A DNA stretch of 64,000 bases, from contig NZ_CP020472.1 in NCBI RefSeq assembly GCF_002075795.1, positions 3,269,001 through 3,333,000 of the forward strand. The letters run 5' to 3'. This document shows positions 1 to 11,000 of this stretch, piece by piece. A program made the position numbers and the translations under genes. How positions within the stretch are numbered: the first letter of the stretch is position 1; each line of letters begins with the position of its first letter. The stretch comes from Shewanella japonica (lineage in GTDB: Bacteria; Pseudomonadota; Gammaproteobacteria; Enterobacterales; Shewanellaceae). The notes under the pieces are model-generated. The model had not been told where the DNA came from. It did not search any database and saw only the letters and a list, made by a program, of their open reading frames with translations.

Positions 1-315
1 TTTTACAGTTTGCTTGGTATCCACTGCAGAGGTGTTGTTATTACTACTCCCTGGTGATATCTGATGAACACACTTGACCGAAAAGCCTAATTCAACCGCT
101 AAAGTTTCGCCCATATCACCACTGGCGGTCACAATATCAATTTGTTCGCTAAAGGGCTTTATGACAGTTAATGCTTGCTTCATTCTCAATCCGGCTTTAG
201 CTTCAGCCCCTCTTGAGATCGCCAGCTCTGCCACATTATCAGACCCCTTTAACCCAACACTGCCGCCTAAACCTGCTAATGGGTTAATAATTAAACCTAA
301 CCGAAAACGCTTCAC
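1..315 (-). CDS. ATP-NAD kinase family protein (partial, N-terminal part)
   Basis: This is the first 105 codons of a minus-strand gene whose 3' part lies beyond base 1. I read it directly from the reverse strand. A GTG at 315 follows an AAAGGA ribosome site; an ATG just upstream meets a stop after two codons, so GTG decides the frame. The protein begins with a hydrophobic strand and INPLAG, then a glycine-rich stretch with GLKGSD, followed by a second strand and an SGDMGE motif. This pattern fits the AcoX-like branch of ATP-NAD kinases, thought to bind a nucleotide through the glycine-rich loops. The substrate cannot be told from this fragment. It follows the MFS gene after 74 bases and may share its transcript. 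Confidence 0.7.
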   Translation of the reverse strand, partial: MKRFRLGLIINPLAGLGGSVGLKGSDNVAELAISRGAEAKAGLRMKQALTVIKPFSEQIDIVTASGDMGETLAVELGFSVKCVHQISPGSSNNNTSAVDTKQTVK

Positions 316-389
316 TGCATACAATCCTTTCATTTATATCTAAGCTGGGCGATAAAGCCCTTTCTTTGTCACCCTTTGCCCATCACTTT

Positions 390-1571
390 CTATGGGTTAA
401 TACTGTCACTTTTTATAATGGGATTGGGCTCAGTAATCGCTAACGCTGCAATGAGTGATAACCCTGCACACGCTGCGGCAAAAAACCAAGTATGGGTTGA
501 GCCTGAGCCATCCCCCCAAATAACGCCACTTATCCAAGTGCCAATTGCGCCACCTAAACCAAAACTCAAACTGGCATATAGCGCTTGGCCTTTACTGCGG
601 TGGGCAATGTCAAAATTGCGATGAATAAACTGGATTGAGGCCGCATGGGTTAACCCAAATGTAAAGGCATGCAACGCCTGACTCAATGAGAGTAAAGCAA
701 TATTATCCACACCATATGCTAACAAAACCCATCTTAATACCGTTAACAAGATACTGACTAGTAGAAGTAATTTAACCCCAAATCGACCTAATAACCTCGG
801 CGCCAACATGAACATTAAAATTTCAACGACAACACCTAAAGCAACAAATAAACCGGCAACGCCCTCTGAATAACCAGCCTGTTTTAAATACAATACAAAA
901 AAGCCATAAAATGGCCCGACACTCATTTGAAGTAAAATGGCTGAAATAAGAAACCATACAACTGCAGAAGATAATTTAAGTGGCGGTCTTGGTGCTGAAC
1001 TTGACAGTTTGACGAGATTACTCGGCAGAGCCATGGCACAAATAAACATGCCGATAAATAATACCATTCCAAGCGCTGGCACAATCTCAGCGCCAAATTC
1101 ACCAATAGCAAATCCCGCGGCAATCACCAAGCATATATAACCGACACTTCCCCAACTTCTAATTGCACCGTAACGATGGGATTCATCGCCTAACGACTCT
1201 AATGTAATCACCTCTAGCTGGGCTAAAATTGCATTCCAAAAAAAAGTATAAATCATCAAACTGATGGCAAGGTAAGTCAAACTGCCATCAAAGAAAAAAC
1301 TGACATAAGTGATAGCAGCTGCCGCTGAACCAAACTTGACTAGCTCTGAACGCATTCCAGTTCGGTCAGCAACCATTGCCCAAACATTAGGTGCAACAAT
1401 CCGAGTTCCCATCAATATCGCCATAAGAAAGCCGATTTCTTGCGCGTTAAAGCCACGGTTATCAAAAAAGACACCGAGATATGGAACCATTAAACCGAGA
1501 ATTGAAAAAAAGAAAAAGTAACAAGCGCTGAGCCAACGGGCGTTGGGCTCAGCAGATACAGCGTTGGGCAT
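390..1571 (-). CDS. MFS transporter (HcaT/nucleoside:H+ symporter-like, MFS_1_like)
   Basis: A 393-residue inner-membrane protein with about twelve hydrophobic segments throughout. The first loop after TM2 carries a shortened MFS motif (VADRTG near residue 68). The overall look matches the MFS_1_like group that includes the E. coli phenylpropionate transporter HcaT. Such proteins are proton-coupled symporters, but the substrate here is unknown. The ATG follows the aroC stop directly (TAAATG), so translation is probably coupled to aroC. The aroC linkage says little about substrate. The family call is secure; any specific substrate would be a guess. Confidence 0.85.
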   Translation of the reverse strand: MPNAVSAEPNARWLSACYFFFFSILGLMVPYLGVFFDNRGFNAQEIGFLMAILMGTRIVAPNVWAMVADRTGMRSELVKFGSAAAAITYVSFFFDGSLTYLAISLMIYTFFWNAILAQLEVITLESLGDESHRYGAIRSWGSVGYICLVIAAGFAIGEFGAEIVPALGMVLFIGMFICAMALPSNLVKLSSSAPRPPLKLSSAVVWFLISAILLQMSVGPFYGFFVLYLKQAGYSEGVAGLFVALGVVVEILMFMLAPRLLGRFGVKLLLLVSILLTVLRWVLLAYGVDNIALLSLSQALHAFTFGLTHAASIQFIHRNFDIAHRSKGQALYASLSFGLGGAIGTWISGVIWGDGSGSTHTWFFAAACAGLSLIAALAITEPNPIIKSDSINP

Positions 1572-2666
1572 TTATTTCATACCAATAACAGGAGTTTGTG
1601 AAACAACATCTTGGTTTTGAGCGCGATGACGAAGTAAATGATCCATTAATACAATTGCTAACATGGCTTCAGCGATAGGCACAGCGCGAATGCCGACGCA
1701 TGGGTCATGACGGCCTTTGGTAACAACATCAGCAGTTGTGCCTTGTGCAGTCATGCTTTGTCCCGGCACTGAAATACTTGAAGTCGGTTTAAGAGCAATG
1801 TGCGCCACTATCGGCTGACCTGAAGAAATACCGCCTAATACTCCACCAGCATGATTTGATTCAAACCCTGCAGGTGACATTAAATCACGTCCTTCAGACC
1901 CTTTTTGGGTTACCACACCAAAACCATCACCAATCTCAACGCCTTTAACTGCATTAATCCCCATTAGAGCATGAGCTATATCGGCATCCAGTCTATCGAA
2001 TACCGGCTCACCTAAACCTACTGGTACACTTGTCGCTGCAACAGTGATTTTAGCCCCAACAGAGTCACCTGACTTTTTCAAATCACGCATATATTCATCA
2101 AGTTTCTCTAATTTTGATGCATCAGGGAAAAAGAATGCGTTTTGTTCTACTTCGTTAAGATCAACCGATTCTGCACTGATTGGGCCCAGTTGCGACATAT
2201 AACCATTAATCTCAATGCCATGGACCTGCTTGAGGTATTTTTTCGCAACCGCACCAGCAGCAACCCGCATGGCTGTTTCACGGGCTGAAGAGCGCCCACC
2301 ACCACGGTAATCACGTAAACCATACTTTTGTTGGTAGGTATAATCTGCGTGACCTGGGCGGAACAGATCTTTAATGTTTGAATAATCTTGACTACGTTGA
2401 TCGGTATTTTCAATCAATAAACCAATGGATGTCCCCGTGGTTTTGTCTTCGAAAACACCCGATAAAATACGCACTTCATCAGGTTCACGTCTTGCGGTTG
2501 TATAACGAGAGGTACCAGGGCGACGACGGTCTAGATCGCGTTGCATGTCTTCAACAGTTAATTCAAGACCTGGTGGGCAACCATCAATAATACAACCTAA
2601 TGCAACACCATGACTTTCACCGAAAGTCGTTACGACAAAATTCTGACCTATGCTATTTCCTGACAT
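1572..2666 (-). CDS. aroC: chorismate synthase
   Basis: This 364-residue protein catalyses the last step of the shikimate pathway: anti-1,4-elimination of phosphate from EPSP to give chorismate, with reduced FMN as cofactor, in the cytoplasm. Seen in the sequence are the N-terminal GESHG motif (residues 16-20), the RRRPG and RREPDE segments that bind EPSP phosphate and FMN, and the C-terminal GRHDPC signature. Length is normal for the bacterial enzyme (about 360). It lies 38 bases downstream of prmB on the same strand, an order also seen in E. coli (prmB-aroC), and its stop abuts the MFS start. A GAGG ribosome site lies upstream of the ATG. Confidence 0.98.
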   Translation of the reverse strand: MSGNSIGQNFVVTTFGESHGVALGCIIDGCPPGLELTVEDMQRDLDRRRPGTSRYTTARREPDEVRILSGVFEDKTTGTSIGLLIENTDQRSQDYSNIKDLFRPGHADYTYQQKYGLRDYRGGGRSSARETAMRVAAGAVAKKYLKQVHGIEINGYMSQLGPISAESVDLNEVEQNAFFFPDASKLEKLDEYMRDLKKSGDSVGAKITVAATSVPVGLGEPVFDRLDADIAHALMGINAVKGVEIGDGFGVVTQKGSEGRDLMSPAGFESNHAGGVLGGISSGQPIVAHIALKPTSSISVPGQSMTAQGTTADVVTKGRHDPCVGIRAVPIAEAMLAIVLMDHLLRHRAQNQDVVSQTPVIGMK

Positions 2667-2704
2667 GCTATCTGCTTACCTCAACGTAATTCATTTAATC
2701 GTTA

Positions 2705-3649
2705 TTATTCACTATCTTTATAGATGGCGAAAAGTGATTCATTTTCAACTAGCTGGTCGTAGGTGAGAACAAATACGCCATCGCCGCCAAATTCAAATTC
2801 AACCCAAGTGAAAGGAACATCAGGGAATTGCTCAATTAAATGGACCATTGAGTTACCCACTTCGACCACTAATAACCCATCTGGAGTCAAATAGTCAGCC
2901 GCGTTCGCTAAAATACGCTTAGTTAAATCTAAACCATCACGTCCAGATGCTAAACCAATAGCAGGCTCATGATGGTACTCATCAGGCATATCACCAATGT
3001 CTTGTTCATCTACGTATGGTGGATTAGATACGATCAAATCGTATTGTGGCCCTTTAGGTATCGCTGAGAAAATATCTGATTGAATCGGGAATACGCGGTC
3101 AAGTACATTTAACGATTCAATATTAATTTGCGCAACTTCTAAGGCATCTTCACTAATATCAAGTGCATCTACCTCAGCATCTTCAAATGCATAAGCACAA
3201 GCTATCGCAATACAGCCGCTTCCGGTACATAAATCCATCACACGATTAACAGGTTTATTGTATAACCAAGGACTAAAGCCATTGTTGATCATTTCAGCAA
3301 TGGGTGAACGAGGCACTAATACTCGTTCATCGACATAGAACTCTAAATCAGCAAAACGCGCTTTATTCGTCAGGTATGGCACAGGTAAGCGCTCACGAAC
3401 ACGACGAATAATTAATTCAACGATTTTGTGTTTTTCGCTACTGGTTAAATTTGAATTTACCACCTGTTGGCCAATCTCTTCAGGAAGGTGTAATGCATGA
3501 AAAACCAAAGAAATCGCTTCATCCCACGCGTTATCAGTTCCGTGCCCATAATAAATGTTCGCATCATTAAAACGGCTAACAGCCCAACGCAACATATCGC
3601 CAACGGTTCTTAATTCGGTGACAGCTTCATCTACAAAGATTTTATCCAA
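2705..3649 (-). CDS. prmB: 50S ribosomal protein L3 N5-glutamine methyltransferase
   Basis: PrmB methylates a glutamine side chain of ribosomal protein L3 using S-adenosylmethionine. The 314-residue protein shows a SAM-binding glycine loop (LCTGSGCIA, near residue 141) and the NPPY catalytic motif of glutamine/adenine N-methyltransferases. The N-terminus [10 protein letters not shown] matches the E. coli protein closely. The start is TTG, placed seven bases after a perfect AGGAG. An ATG lies between them, but it is too close to the ribosome site and opens a frame of only seven codons. Divergent from smrB with about 80 bases between, where both promoters must lie. Confidence 0.96.
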   Translation of the reverse strand: MDKIFVDEAVTELRTVGDMLRWAVSRFNDANIYYGHGTDNAWDEAISLVFHALHLPEEIGQQVVNSNLTSSEKHKIVELIIRRVRERLPVPYLTNKARFADLEFYVDERVLVPRSPIAEMINNGFSPWLYNKPVNRVMDLCTGSGCIAIACAYAFEDAEVDALDISEDALEVAQINIESLNVLDRVFPIQSDIFSAIPKGPQYDLIVSNPPYVDEQDIGDMPDEYHHEPAIGLASGRDGLDLTKRILANAADYLTPDGLLVVEVGNSMVHLIEQFPDVPFTWVEFEFGGDGVFVLTYDQLVENESLFAIYKDSE

Positions 3650-3729
3650 AACATAACTCCTGAAAAATTGTTCCTGACCATTGTAACTGAAGTCTATTAA
3701 GATGACCTAGAATTCAATACAATAGCACC

Positions 3730-4254
3730 ATGAATAAAGAAAATAATCCCGACTTTGCACTGTTTTCAGAGCAATTTGGCGGTATTAAGCCGTTAAATCA
3801 AGACAAACATCATTTTAAACAGTCGGTCAAATCCAAACAACAAGTCGAAGTAAAAGAACAGCAGGTTTATGCTGACAGTTACTTTTCGGATAATTATCAA
3901 CCTATTTTGCCTGTTGAAGGTCCAATGCGTTGGCTAAACGACAACGTGGATAAAATTGAGCCCAAACGTTTAAGACGTGGAGATTATCAACCGGACCTGC
4001 TACTAGACTTACATGGTATGCGCCAAGCAGAAGCCAAACTTGAACTAGCTGCATTATTGCAAGCTTGTGTCAAACAGCGCGTACTTTGCTGTTGTGTTAT
4101 GCATGGTTATGGCTCGGGTATTTTAAAACAACAACTACCGATGTGGTTGGCTCAACATCCTAAAGTCAGCGCCTTTCATCAAGCACCTAAAGAATGGGGA
4201 GCAGACGCAGCATTATTGGTCTTAGTGGATATTGATGACAATACTAAAGGGTAA
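3730..4254 (+). CDS. smrB: endonuclease SmrB (ribosome rescue factor)
   Basis: A Smr-domain protein of 174 residues. SmrB cuts mRNA at collided ribosomes so that stalled complexes can be rescued. The N-terminal ~85 residues are charged and probably flexible. The Smr domain follows with both family signatures: DLHG at residues 93-96 and the HGYGSG glycine loop from residue 125. Length is close to E. coli SmrB (YfcN, 183). Its position divergent from prmB is the same as in E. coli. I see no strong ribosome site before the ATG. A hairpin downstream separates it from the convergent sixA. Confidence 0.93.
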   Translation: MNKENNPDFALFSEQFGGIKPLNQDKHHFKQSVKSKQQVEVKEQQVYADSYFSDNYQPILPVEGPMRWLNDNVDKIEPKRLRRGDYQPDLLLDLHGMRQAEAKLELAALLQACVKQRVLCCCVMHGYGSGILKQQLPMWLAQHPKVSAFHQAPKEWGADAALLVLVDIDDNTKG

Positions 4255-4302
4255 TCAAACGAATCTGAAAGATTGGCTGTGCAAACATTAGTGACGGCAT
4301 GT

Positions 4303-4336
4303 AACAAAAATGGCAGCGGTCGCTGCCATTATTTAT
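4303..4336. terminator. bidirectional terminator between smrB and sixA
   Basis: A nine to ten base-pair inverted repeat (AATGGCAGC / GCTGCCATT) with a GGTC loop. On the minus strand it is followed by a run of T, fitting sixA; on the plus strand the tail is ATTTAT, so it may also stop smrB transcripts. Confidence 0.75.
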
Positions 4337-4347
4337 GATAACTTAGT

Positions 4348-4821
4348 TTAAGCACTCATTTGCGCAGGTGTTTGCATTAAATCAAAGTGACCACCATGCT
4401 CATTACGCTCAATAAATGCTATCGCTGAAGTCGCAAAAATGGGCGGTTCCATACCAGCAACTAGCTCGCTAACCATATAACCTAAAATAGGCATGTGAGC
4501 GATAACTAACACTTTTTTTGCTTGGTAATGTTCGGCATAAGCCAAAATCGCATCAACGGCAATTTGTGGGCTACCCGAAGGGGTAATGTCGTCCAGTACT
4601 AACCATTTGTTTGGCTCAGGCAAATGTTTTGCCACCTCTTGCCACGTTTGTTGTGCTCGTAGATAAGGGCTAACAATAACTAAGTCCACACTGCTGACTT
4701 TTTCCGTTAACCAATTCGCCATTGCGTTAGATTGAGTTCGACCAAGTTGTGATAGCATTCTTTCTCTATCGGACGGTGCATCGAAACCCGCTTCACCATG
4801 TCGCATTAAAAATAGCTGCAT
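4348..4821 (-). CDS. sixA: phosphohistidine phosphatase SixA
   Basis: A small histidine phosphatase of the phosphoglycerate-mutase superfamily that removes phosphate from phosphohistidine on signalling or phosphotransferase proteins. The catalytic RHGEA motif is at residues 7-11 and a second conserved histidine lies in VIAHMPI near residue 111. I chose the ATG at 4821, preceded by a GAGAG stretch, because SixA proteins normally begin MQ[VL]F[IL]MRHG. An upstream in-frame ATG at 4839 would add six residues without a ribosome site. Final length 157, typical of the family. The gene faces smrB and diverges from the M16 protease. Confidence 0.92.
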   Translation of the reverse strand: MQLFLMRHGEAGFDAPSDRERMLSQLGRTQSNAMANWLTEKVSSVDLVIVSPYLRAQQTWQEVAKHLPEPNKWLVLDDITPSGSPQIAVDAILAYAEHYQAKKVLVIAHMPILGYMVSELVAGMEPPIFATSAIAFIERNEHGGHFDLMQTPAQMSA

Positions 4822-5000
4822 ACTTCTCTCGCTACTCATTATTATTGTGTTTATAGGTTAATTGTAGCCTTAAATAACTCATCCACAAAGAAACAATGAA
4901 GGATATTTAATTAGTCTTTAGTCGATATTTTCATTAGTTATTTGCTAAAAAGCCGCAACGAGATCAATATATAGCTAGCCTTCTTATCTGGAGCATCATC

Positions 5001-7814
5001 TTGACCATAAAACCAGACATCGAATTAAAAACTGTAGACAACATAATAACAAGTCCAAATGACCACCGACATTATCGTCATGTCGTGTTATCGAATGGAT
5101 TAAAAGTCTTACTTGTAGAAGATAAAACAGCAACCCAAGCTGCTGCTTCGATGACCGTGTCTGTCGGCCACTTTGACGATCCAGTTTCACGCCCTGGTAT
5201 GGCACATTTTCTTGAGCACATGTTATTTTTAGGCACTGAAAAATTTCCTGATTCAGGTGAATACCATCAATTCATCAATCAGCATGGTGGTTCAAACAAC
5301 GCATGGACTGGCACAGAACAAACAAACTTTTTTTACAGTATCGACGCAGAGCATTTCGAAGAATCTCTTGATAGATTCAGCCAGTTTTTTATCGCACCCA
5401 AGTTTGATTTAGAACTAGTCGACAGAGAAAGGCATGCCATAGATTCAGAATACAGTCTTAAATTAAAAGATGACATTAGACGGGTTTATCAAGTTCAAAA
5501 AGAGTCTATTAATCCTCAGCATCCATTCAGTAAATTCTCCGTGGGGAATTTACAAACCTTAGCAGGCGATGAAGCAGAAGTGCGTCAAGAGTTACTCGAC
5601 TTTTACCGTTCTAAATACAGCGCCAACATCATGACCTTATGCTTGGTATCTCCACACTCTCTTGATCAACAAGCACAATATGCGCAACATTTTTTTGCCA
5701 GCATTGTAAACCGTAACCTTACATCCAGTTATCCAGATACCGCATATTTAACTGATAATCAGCGACTTACCCATATCAACATTTCCCCGGTAAAAGACCA
5801 GAAAAGGCTGAACATCAGTTTTGCGCTACCCTCAATTGAGCAATTTTATAAGCGTAAACCACTCACTTTTATAAGTCATTTACTGGGTAATGAAAGCCCT
5901 GGAAGTTTGTTGTCATATTTAAAAGAGCAAGGTTTTGCTAATAACTTGTCTGCTGGAGGTGGCGTCAATGGCTATAACTTCAAAGATTACAGCATTAGTA
6001 TCCAACTCACTGATAAAGGTTTAGAGCAACTCGATACCATTATCGAGTGCACGTTTGAATATATAAAACTAATCACTACTGATGGAATTGAATCATGGCG
6101 TTATCAAGAGCGAGCCAGCTTGTTAGCCACAGCATTTAAATATCAAGAACAAATCAAGGCGCTCGATCTGGCCAGTCATTTAAGCATCAATGTGCAGCAC
6201 TATGACATCGAAGACGTCGTCTACGGCGATTATCGTATGGATGCAATGCATGCAGACGAGACTCTCGCGCTATTGGCATTGTTATCTCCTGACAACATGA
6301 GAACACAACTAGTTTCTAAAGAAGTGAGCACTAACCAGCAAGCACAATGGTACTTTACCCCCTACTCTGTTGAAAAAATTCCAGCAGAAAAAATTGCACA
6401 ATGGGGACAAGTAACCCCAAGGAAAGCGCTAACGCTTCCCACTAAAAATCCATTCATAGTCGATAACCCAACATCAAGAGTAGAGCACAGTGAAAGTGAT
6501 GTACCACTAGTGGTTGCAGAAGATGCAGGATACCGAATTTGGCACCGAAAGGACGATGAATTTAATGTCCCCAAAGGCCATATCTTTTTGTCATTAGATT
6601 CTGAAAATGCAAGCCCAACACCTAAACACGCAGCATTAACCAGACTTTATGTTGAAATGGTATTGGACTACATGACTGAGGCCACTTATCAAGCTGAGGT
6701 CGCAGGACTAAATTACAATATTTACCCTCACCAAGGAGGGATCACTCTACACTTAACAGGTTTCACCGGTAACCAAGAAACACTACTAGCATTGGTTATT
6801 GAAAAGGCTAGAGAAAGAAACTTCACACAAGATCGGTTTAAGCTAATTAAAAAACAACTACTCAGAAGCTGGACTAACGCCTCACAAGCTAAGCCGATAG
6901 CGCAATTATTTACCAGCTTAACGGTCACGTTACAAAAACGTTCCTATGAGCCTGCTCGCATGGCAGAGATGCTTGAGGACGTCACTCTCGATGAGCTTCA
7001 CAACCATGTCAGCGCGTTTTACGAGAAAATATACGTAGAAGGTCTTGTTTACGGTGACTGGTTAGTTAACGAAGCCCAACAACTCGCTAAACGGTTAAAA
7101 CAGGTATTGTCACTTGTCACTAAACCCAGCTCGGAATCGAGTAGAGAACTAATAAATATAGCAGGGCAAGGGACGTTATTACGTGAACTATCGGTTGAAC
7201 ATCAAGACAGTGCCATTATTGTTTATTACCAATCTAGTGACACTTCTGCTCATAAAGTAGGCTTATTTAGTTTGCTTAACCACACAATGTCGTCTACTTT
7301 TTTCCATGAGCTTCGTACAGAAAAGCAACTCGGTTATATGGTCGGAACGGGATATCTGCCACTCAATCGCCATCCAGGGATGATATTCTACATACAATCA
7401 CCAACCACAGGTCCAAGAAACCTGCTTGAAGCCATTGATGAGTTTATTGCAGACTTTAATTATGCAGTGATGCAGATAACGAAAGAGCAATGGGAAGCGA
7501 CAAAACTTGGCTTAATCAATCAAATACTTGAAAAAGATGCCAACTTAAAGAGCCGCAGCCAACGTTATTGGGTCTGCTTGGGCAATCGAGATTACGACTT
7601 TAAACAAAGGGAAAGAGTCGTTGAAGAGATTAAAAAGTTCACCCGAGCAGATCTCATCAAGTTTATTGTTACCAATATGCGCAGCAAGCATAGCGATAGA
7701 TTAGTGATGTTCAATGCTGGAGAACAACATGATCATCTTGACCCCTTGCCTACAGCGACGAAAATTACTGACTTAAAAGGTTTTAAAGCGCAAGCAAATA
7801 AATTTGAGTTTTAG
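5001..7814 (+). CDS. M16 family zinc metallopeptidase (pitrilysin/insulinase-like)
   Basis: A 937-residue protease of the pitrilysin (protease III)/insulin-degrading family. The inverted zinc motif HFLEH is at residues 69-73 and the distal zinc ligand glutamate lies in AIDSE at residue 150, the correct spacing for this family. The first catalytic half is followed by the usual inactive half that closes the chamber. These enzymes degrade peptides. Unlike E. coli pitrilysin I see no signal peptide, so a cytoplasmic location is possible. The start is TTG with GGAG nine bases upstream; the next ATG lies inside the conserved first strand. Divergent from sixA. Confidence 0.92.
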   Translation: MTIKPDIELKTVDNIITSPNDHRHYRHVVLSNGLKVLLVEDKTATQAAASMTVSVGHFDDPVSRPGMAHFLEHMLFLGTEKFPDSGEYHQFINQHGGSNNAWTGTEQTNFFYSIDAEHFEESLDRFSQFFIAPKFDLELVDRERHAIDSEYSLKLKDDIRRVYQVQKESINPQHPFSKFSVGNLQTLAGDEAEVRQELLDFYRSKYSANIMTLCLVSPHSLDQQAQYAQHFFASIVNRNLTSSYPDTAYLTDNQRLTHINISPVKDQKRLNISFALPSIEQFYKRKPLTFISHLLGNESPGSLLSYLKEQGFANNLSAGGGVNGYNFKDYSISIQLTDKGLEQLDTIIECTFEYIKLITTDGIESWRYQERASLLATAFKYQEQIKALDLASHLSINVQHYDIEDVVYGDYRMDAMHADETLALLALLSPDNMRTQLVSKEVSTNQQAQWYFTPYSVEKIPAEKIAQWGQVTPRKALTLPTKNPFIVDNPTSRVEHSESDVPLVVAEDAGYRIWHRKDDEFNVPKGHIFLSLDSENASPTPKHAALTRLYVEMVLDYMTEATYQAEVAGLNYNIYPHQGGITLHLTGFTGNQETLLALVIEKARERNFTQDRFKLIKKQLLRSWTNASQAKPIAQLFTSLTVTLQKRSYEPARMAEMLEDVTLDELHNHVSAFYEKIYVEGLVYGDWLVNEAQQLAKRLKQVLSLVTKPSSESSRELINIAGQGTLLRELSVEHQDSAIIVYYQSSDTSAHKVGLFSLLNHTMSSTFFHELRTEKQLGYMVGTGYLPLNRHPGMIFYIQSPTTGPRNLLEAIDEFIADFNYAVMQITKEQWEATKLGLINQILEKDANLKSRSQRYWVCLGNRDYDFKQRERVVEEIKKFTRADLIKFIVTNMRSKHSDRLVMFNAGEQHDHLDPLPTATKITDLKGFKAQANKFEF

Positions 7815-8089
7815 AGGGGCGACTGTCGAGCTTAAATTTTATTACAACTTTTACAAAGTATTTAAATCGACAGATAAAACAGCGAAAAAAACCGATTTTT
7901 AGCAGTAAAACAGTGATAATTGCGTAAAAGTTAAACGAGCAAGCACTTGCGTAGTATAAAAAAAGTACAACCGTAAAAAATATTTATTTTATTTACACTT
8001 ACGATTTTTTGACAAAGTATTAACTTTCTGAAAAAGTGGAGTATTACCTTGAATAATTCTCGAATACAAAAGACAAAAGTATACTTTAT
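7815..8089. other. intergenic region upstream of the large sensor
   Basis: An A+T-rich gap of 275 bases. A 12-base inverted repeat (GCAAG-CA-CTTGC) at 7939-7950 is followed by a TATAAA-like stretch and could be an operator near the sensor promoter. No ribosome site is evident before the sensor ATG. I see no RNA gene or convincing terminator. Confidence 0.35.
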
Positions 8090-11000
8090 ATGCAATTACT
8101 AAGACGGTTGTTAATTTGTACAACTCTTTTAATCCAAAGCTTTTTGGGTTTAGCTTTGGCTGATTCAGGGACAAATTATGACCTTACACTCAGTACAGAA
8201 GTATACAATACTGAGGATGGCCTCTCTCAAGTAACAGTTACAAGTATTGCAGAAGATGCAGAAGGCTTTGTCTGGCTAGGGACTGTTAATGGTTTAAACA
8301 GGTTTGACGGCACAAATTTCAAACACTTTTTCGCTGAAGATTTGAATTCCAAATTGCCTAGCTCATTCATAAAAAGTCTCTTTATTGATAAGAATAACCG
8401 CCTAATAGTAGGTACTGATTCAGGCTTAGCATTGTACCGTGGAGATAAAGAAACATTCGAACCTGTTATTATTGATAACCAACCCATTACCCAATCAATA
8501 TGGTCAATATCAGCCTTATCAAAAGGATTAGTCGTTGGTCTCGATAATAAGATAATTATACTTAATGAAGATTTAACTCGAGCCATGTGGGACTTCCAAA
8601 GTGAAGTTTTACAAGAAGTCAAAAAAGTAATAGAAGTTAATGGATCACTATATATTAGAAACTACAATGGTATCGTTTTTAAACTTGAAGAAGACCAACT
8701 TACAACAGTTGCCTTCGAATCTAATGATATTGGTATAATTTCTGATAAATTAATTATTTCCACTCAGGAAGGCCTGTTTAGTATCATTAATAACAAGAAG
8801 GAAAAAATTTCTGATGAAATTATGACCTACCTTGAGCCTTCAATATCAGGAAATGAACTAACATCAATTATTGACTCGGATATTGTTAGAATAAACTCTG
8901 AAAACGTGATCAAAAAAATTGGATTTATAGAGCAAGATGCAGCTAGAAAACGTCCATATATTAAAGAGACTAAATCTTCAATTTTCATTACTGATGTGAA
9001 TTTAGGTGTTATTAAAATTGATCGTAATAGAAACTTAATTAAAAGCTCTAAATTCATAACAGACAATATTTGGGCAATAACACAAACTGAAGAAAATATA
9101 TATTTAGCAACTGATTCTTTTGAAATCAGAGTTTTGGATAAATCACTTCAATATTCCCACTCTATTTCAATTAAAAATGCTTCAGGCCCAAAATCAATCA
9201 AGGTTCTCAACAAACATTTATATACTGGTAATATAACTGGTTTAACAATTACTGACCTCGAAACCTTAGAAACTAGCAAGATACTTGAGCGTCATATAAG
9301 TAATGTACAACTAAGTGAAGATAAAACTAAACTCTATGCCTCTACAATCAATGGGAAAATATTCGTCATTGAAGGTGATGAGGTTATTGAAACACTTACT
9401 ACGGGTGAACGTTATCCAATTTTTGATCTCGTTGAGAGAGATAGTGCCCTATGGGTCGCAACTCAAGGTGGCCTATTTAAAATAACTAATGGGAATTCTG
9501 AAAAAATTTACTCAGAAAGCATGGTGACAACATTAAAATTTGACGAGAATTACCTTTATTTTGGTACAAGAAATTCATTATTACAGTTAGAAATAATATC
9601 AAACCAACTCAAAGAAATTTTCAAACATAATAAATTAGTTTACTCAATAGAGTTATTTAATAACTTTTTAGTTTCATCATCAGCAATGGAACTCAACATT
9701 ACAAATAAAACAAACTTTAAAAATTTGAAATTGTCATCTAGAAATGGAGCTCAAGGTGACTACAACTCCCTAGCTTCAATTCGTTTGGATGATTACTCTT
9801 TATTTGGTGGTGCTAAGGGACTAAGTATTGTTAACCCCAATGAAATCTATAATGAAATACTTATTTCTGGAAGTACAGATGTTGCTTTAATAGATTTTTC
9901 ATTATTTAACGTTTCTGAAAAAGTTGGCGGGGACATCCTGCAGCAACCGATTAATAAACAAGAAAATATTACTTTAAAATATTCTGACTACCCTTTCACA
10001 TTTACTTTTGTAACTCCTGGTCAAGACTTAGATGAATTTGAGTTTTTCTATCAAATGCAAGGCCTAAACGATAGCTGGCTTCCATCTCAATATATTAACT
10101 CAGCAACTTATACCAACTTATCAGCTGGTGTTTATCAATTTAATGTTTATGCAATTAATAAACTTTCAGGTAAGCAAGGTAAAACGAAGTCTATAACAGT
10201 GACTGTTACACCACCGTGGTATTACTCTTTTGAAGCTAAACTAGCCTATACACTTCTGTTTTTACTATTTTTATTAGTCGTATCTAAAATTCTTTTACGT
10301 CGTCGAGAAATTCAAAAGCAGATAGCTCTCAGTGAAGAACGACTAAAACTGTCTCTGTGGGGAAGCGGCGATGAAATGTGGGATTGGGATATTGAAACGG
10401 GCGAAATCTACCGCTCTAACATTTGGGGAACCCTTGAGTTTCCGCAAGATGGTCGACGCTCAGGCAAACCCGGTGAAGAAAGTAATATCCACCCTCTTGA
10501 TCAACATCGCGTCAAAACTGCGTTAAATGATCACTTCAAAGGGCTTACAGATCACTTCGAAGTCACTTACCGAGTTAAAAGTCGCGAAGATTTATGGATG
10601 TGGATCCTTGATAGAGCCAAGATTGTTGAAAGAGACCACAAAGAAAACCCTGTTCGAATGACAGGTACGATTAAAAACATCAATAATTTAAAACAAACCG
10701 AAGAACAATTACGTTTATTTGAGCGAGCCATTGAAAACATCTCCGAAGGCATGTTTATTCTTGATGAAAAGTACCGTTTTGTCGAAGTTAACGATGCCTG
10801 TTGTGTATTAACAGCACAGCCTCGAGAAGAGTTTATAGGCCAGCTATTTACCTTCGGTCGTTACCCAGAATCATACTCTAATCAAGTGCACGCCTCATTG
10901 TCCCAGCAAGGTTGCTGGAGTAATGAATTAGAAGCAGATAGAGGAGACGGTAGTCACTTCTTAATGGAGCTTACCGTTGATGCGATTTATAACGAGCAAG

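Noticed and set aside
74..343. Plus-strand frame at the start of the window
   Set aside because: It is the reverse reading of the ATP-NAD kinase family gene, which has a motif and a ribosome site.
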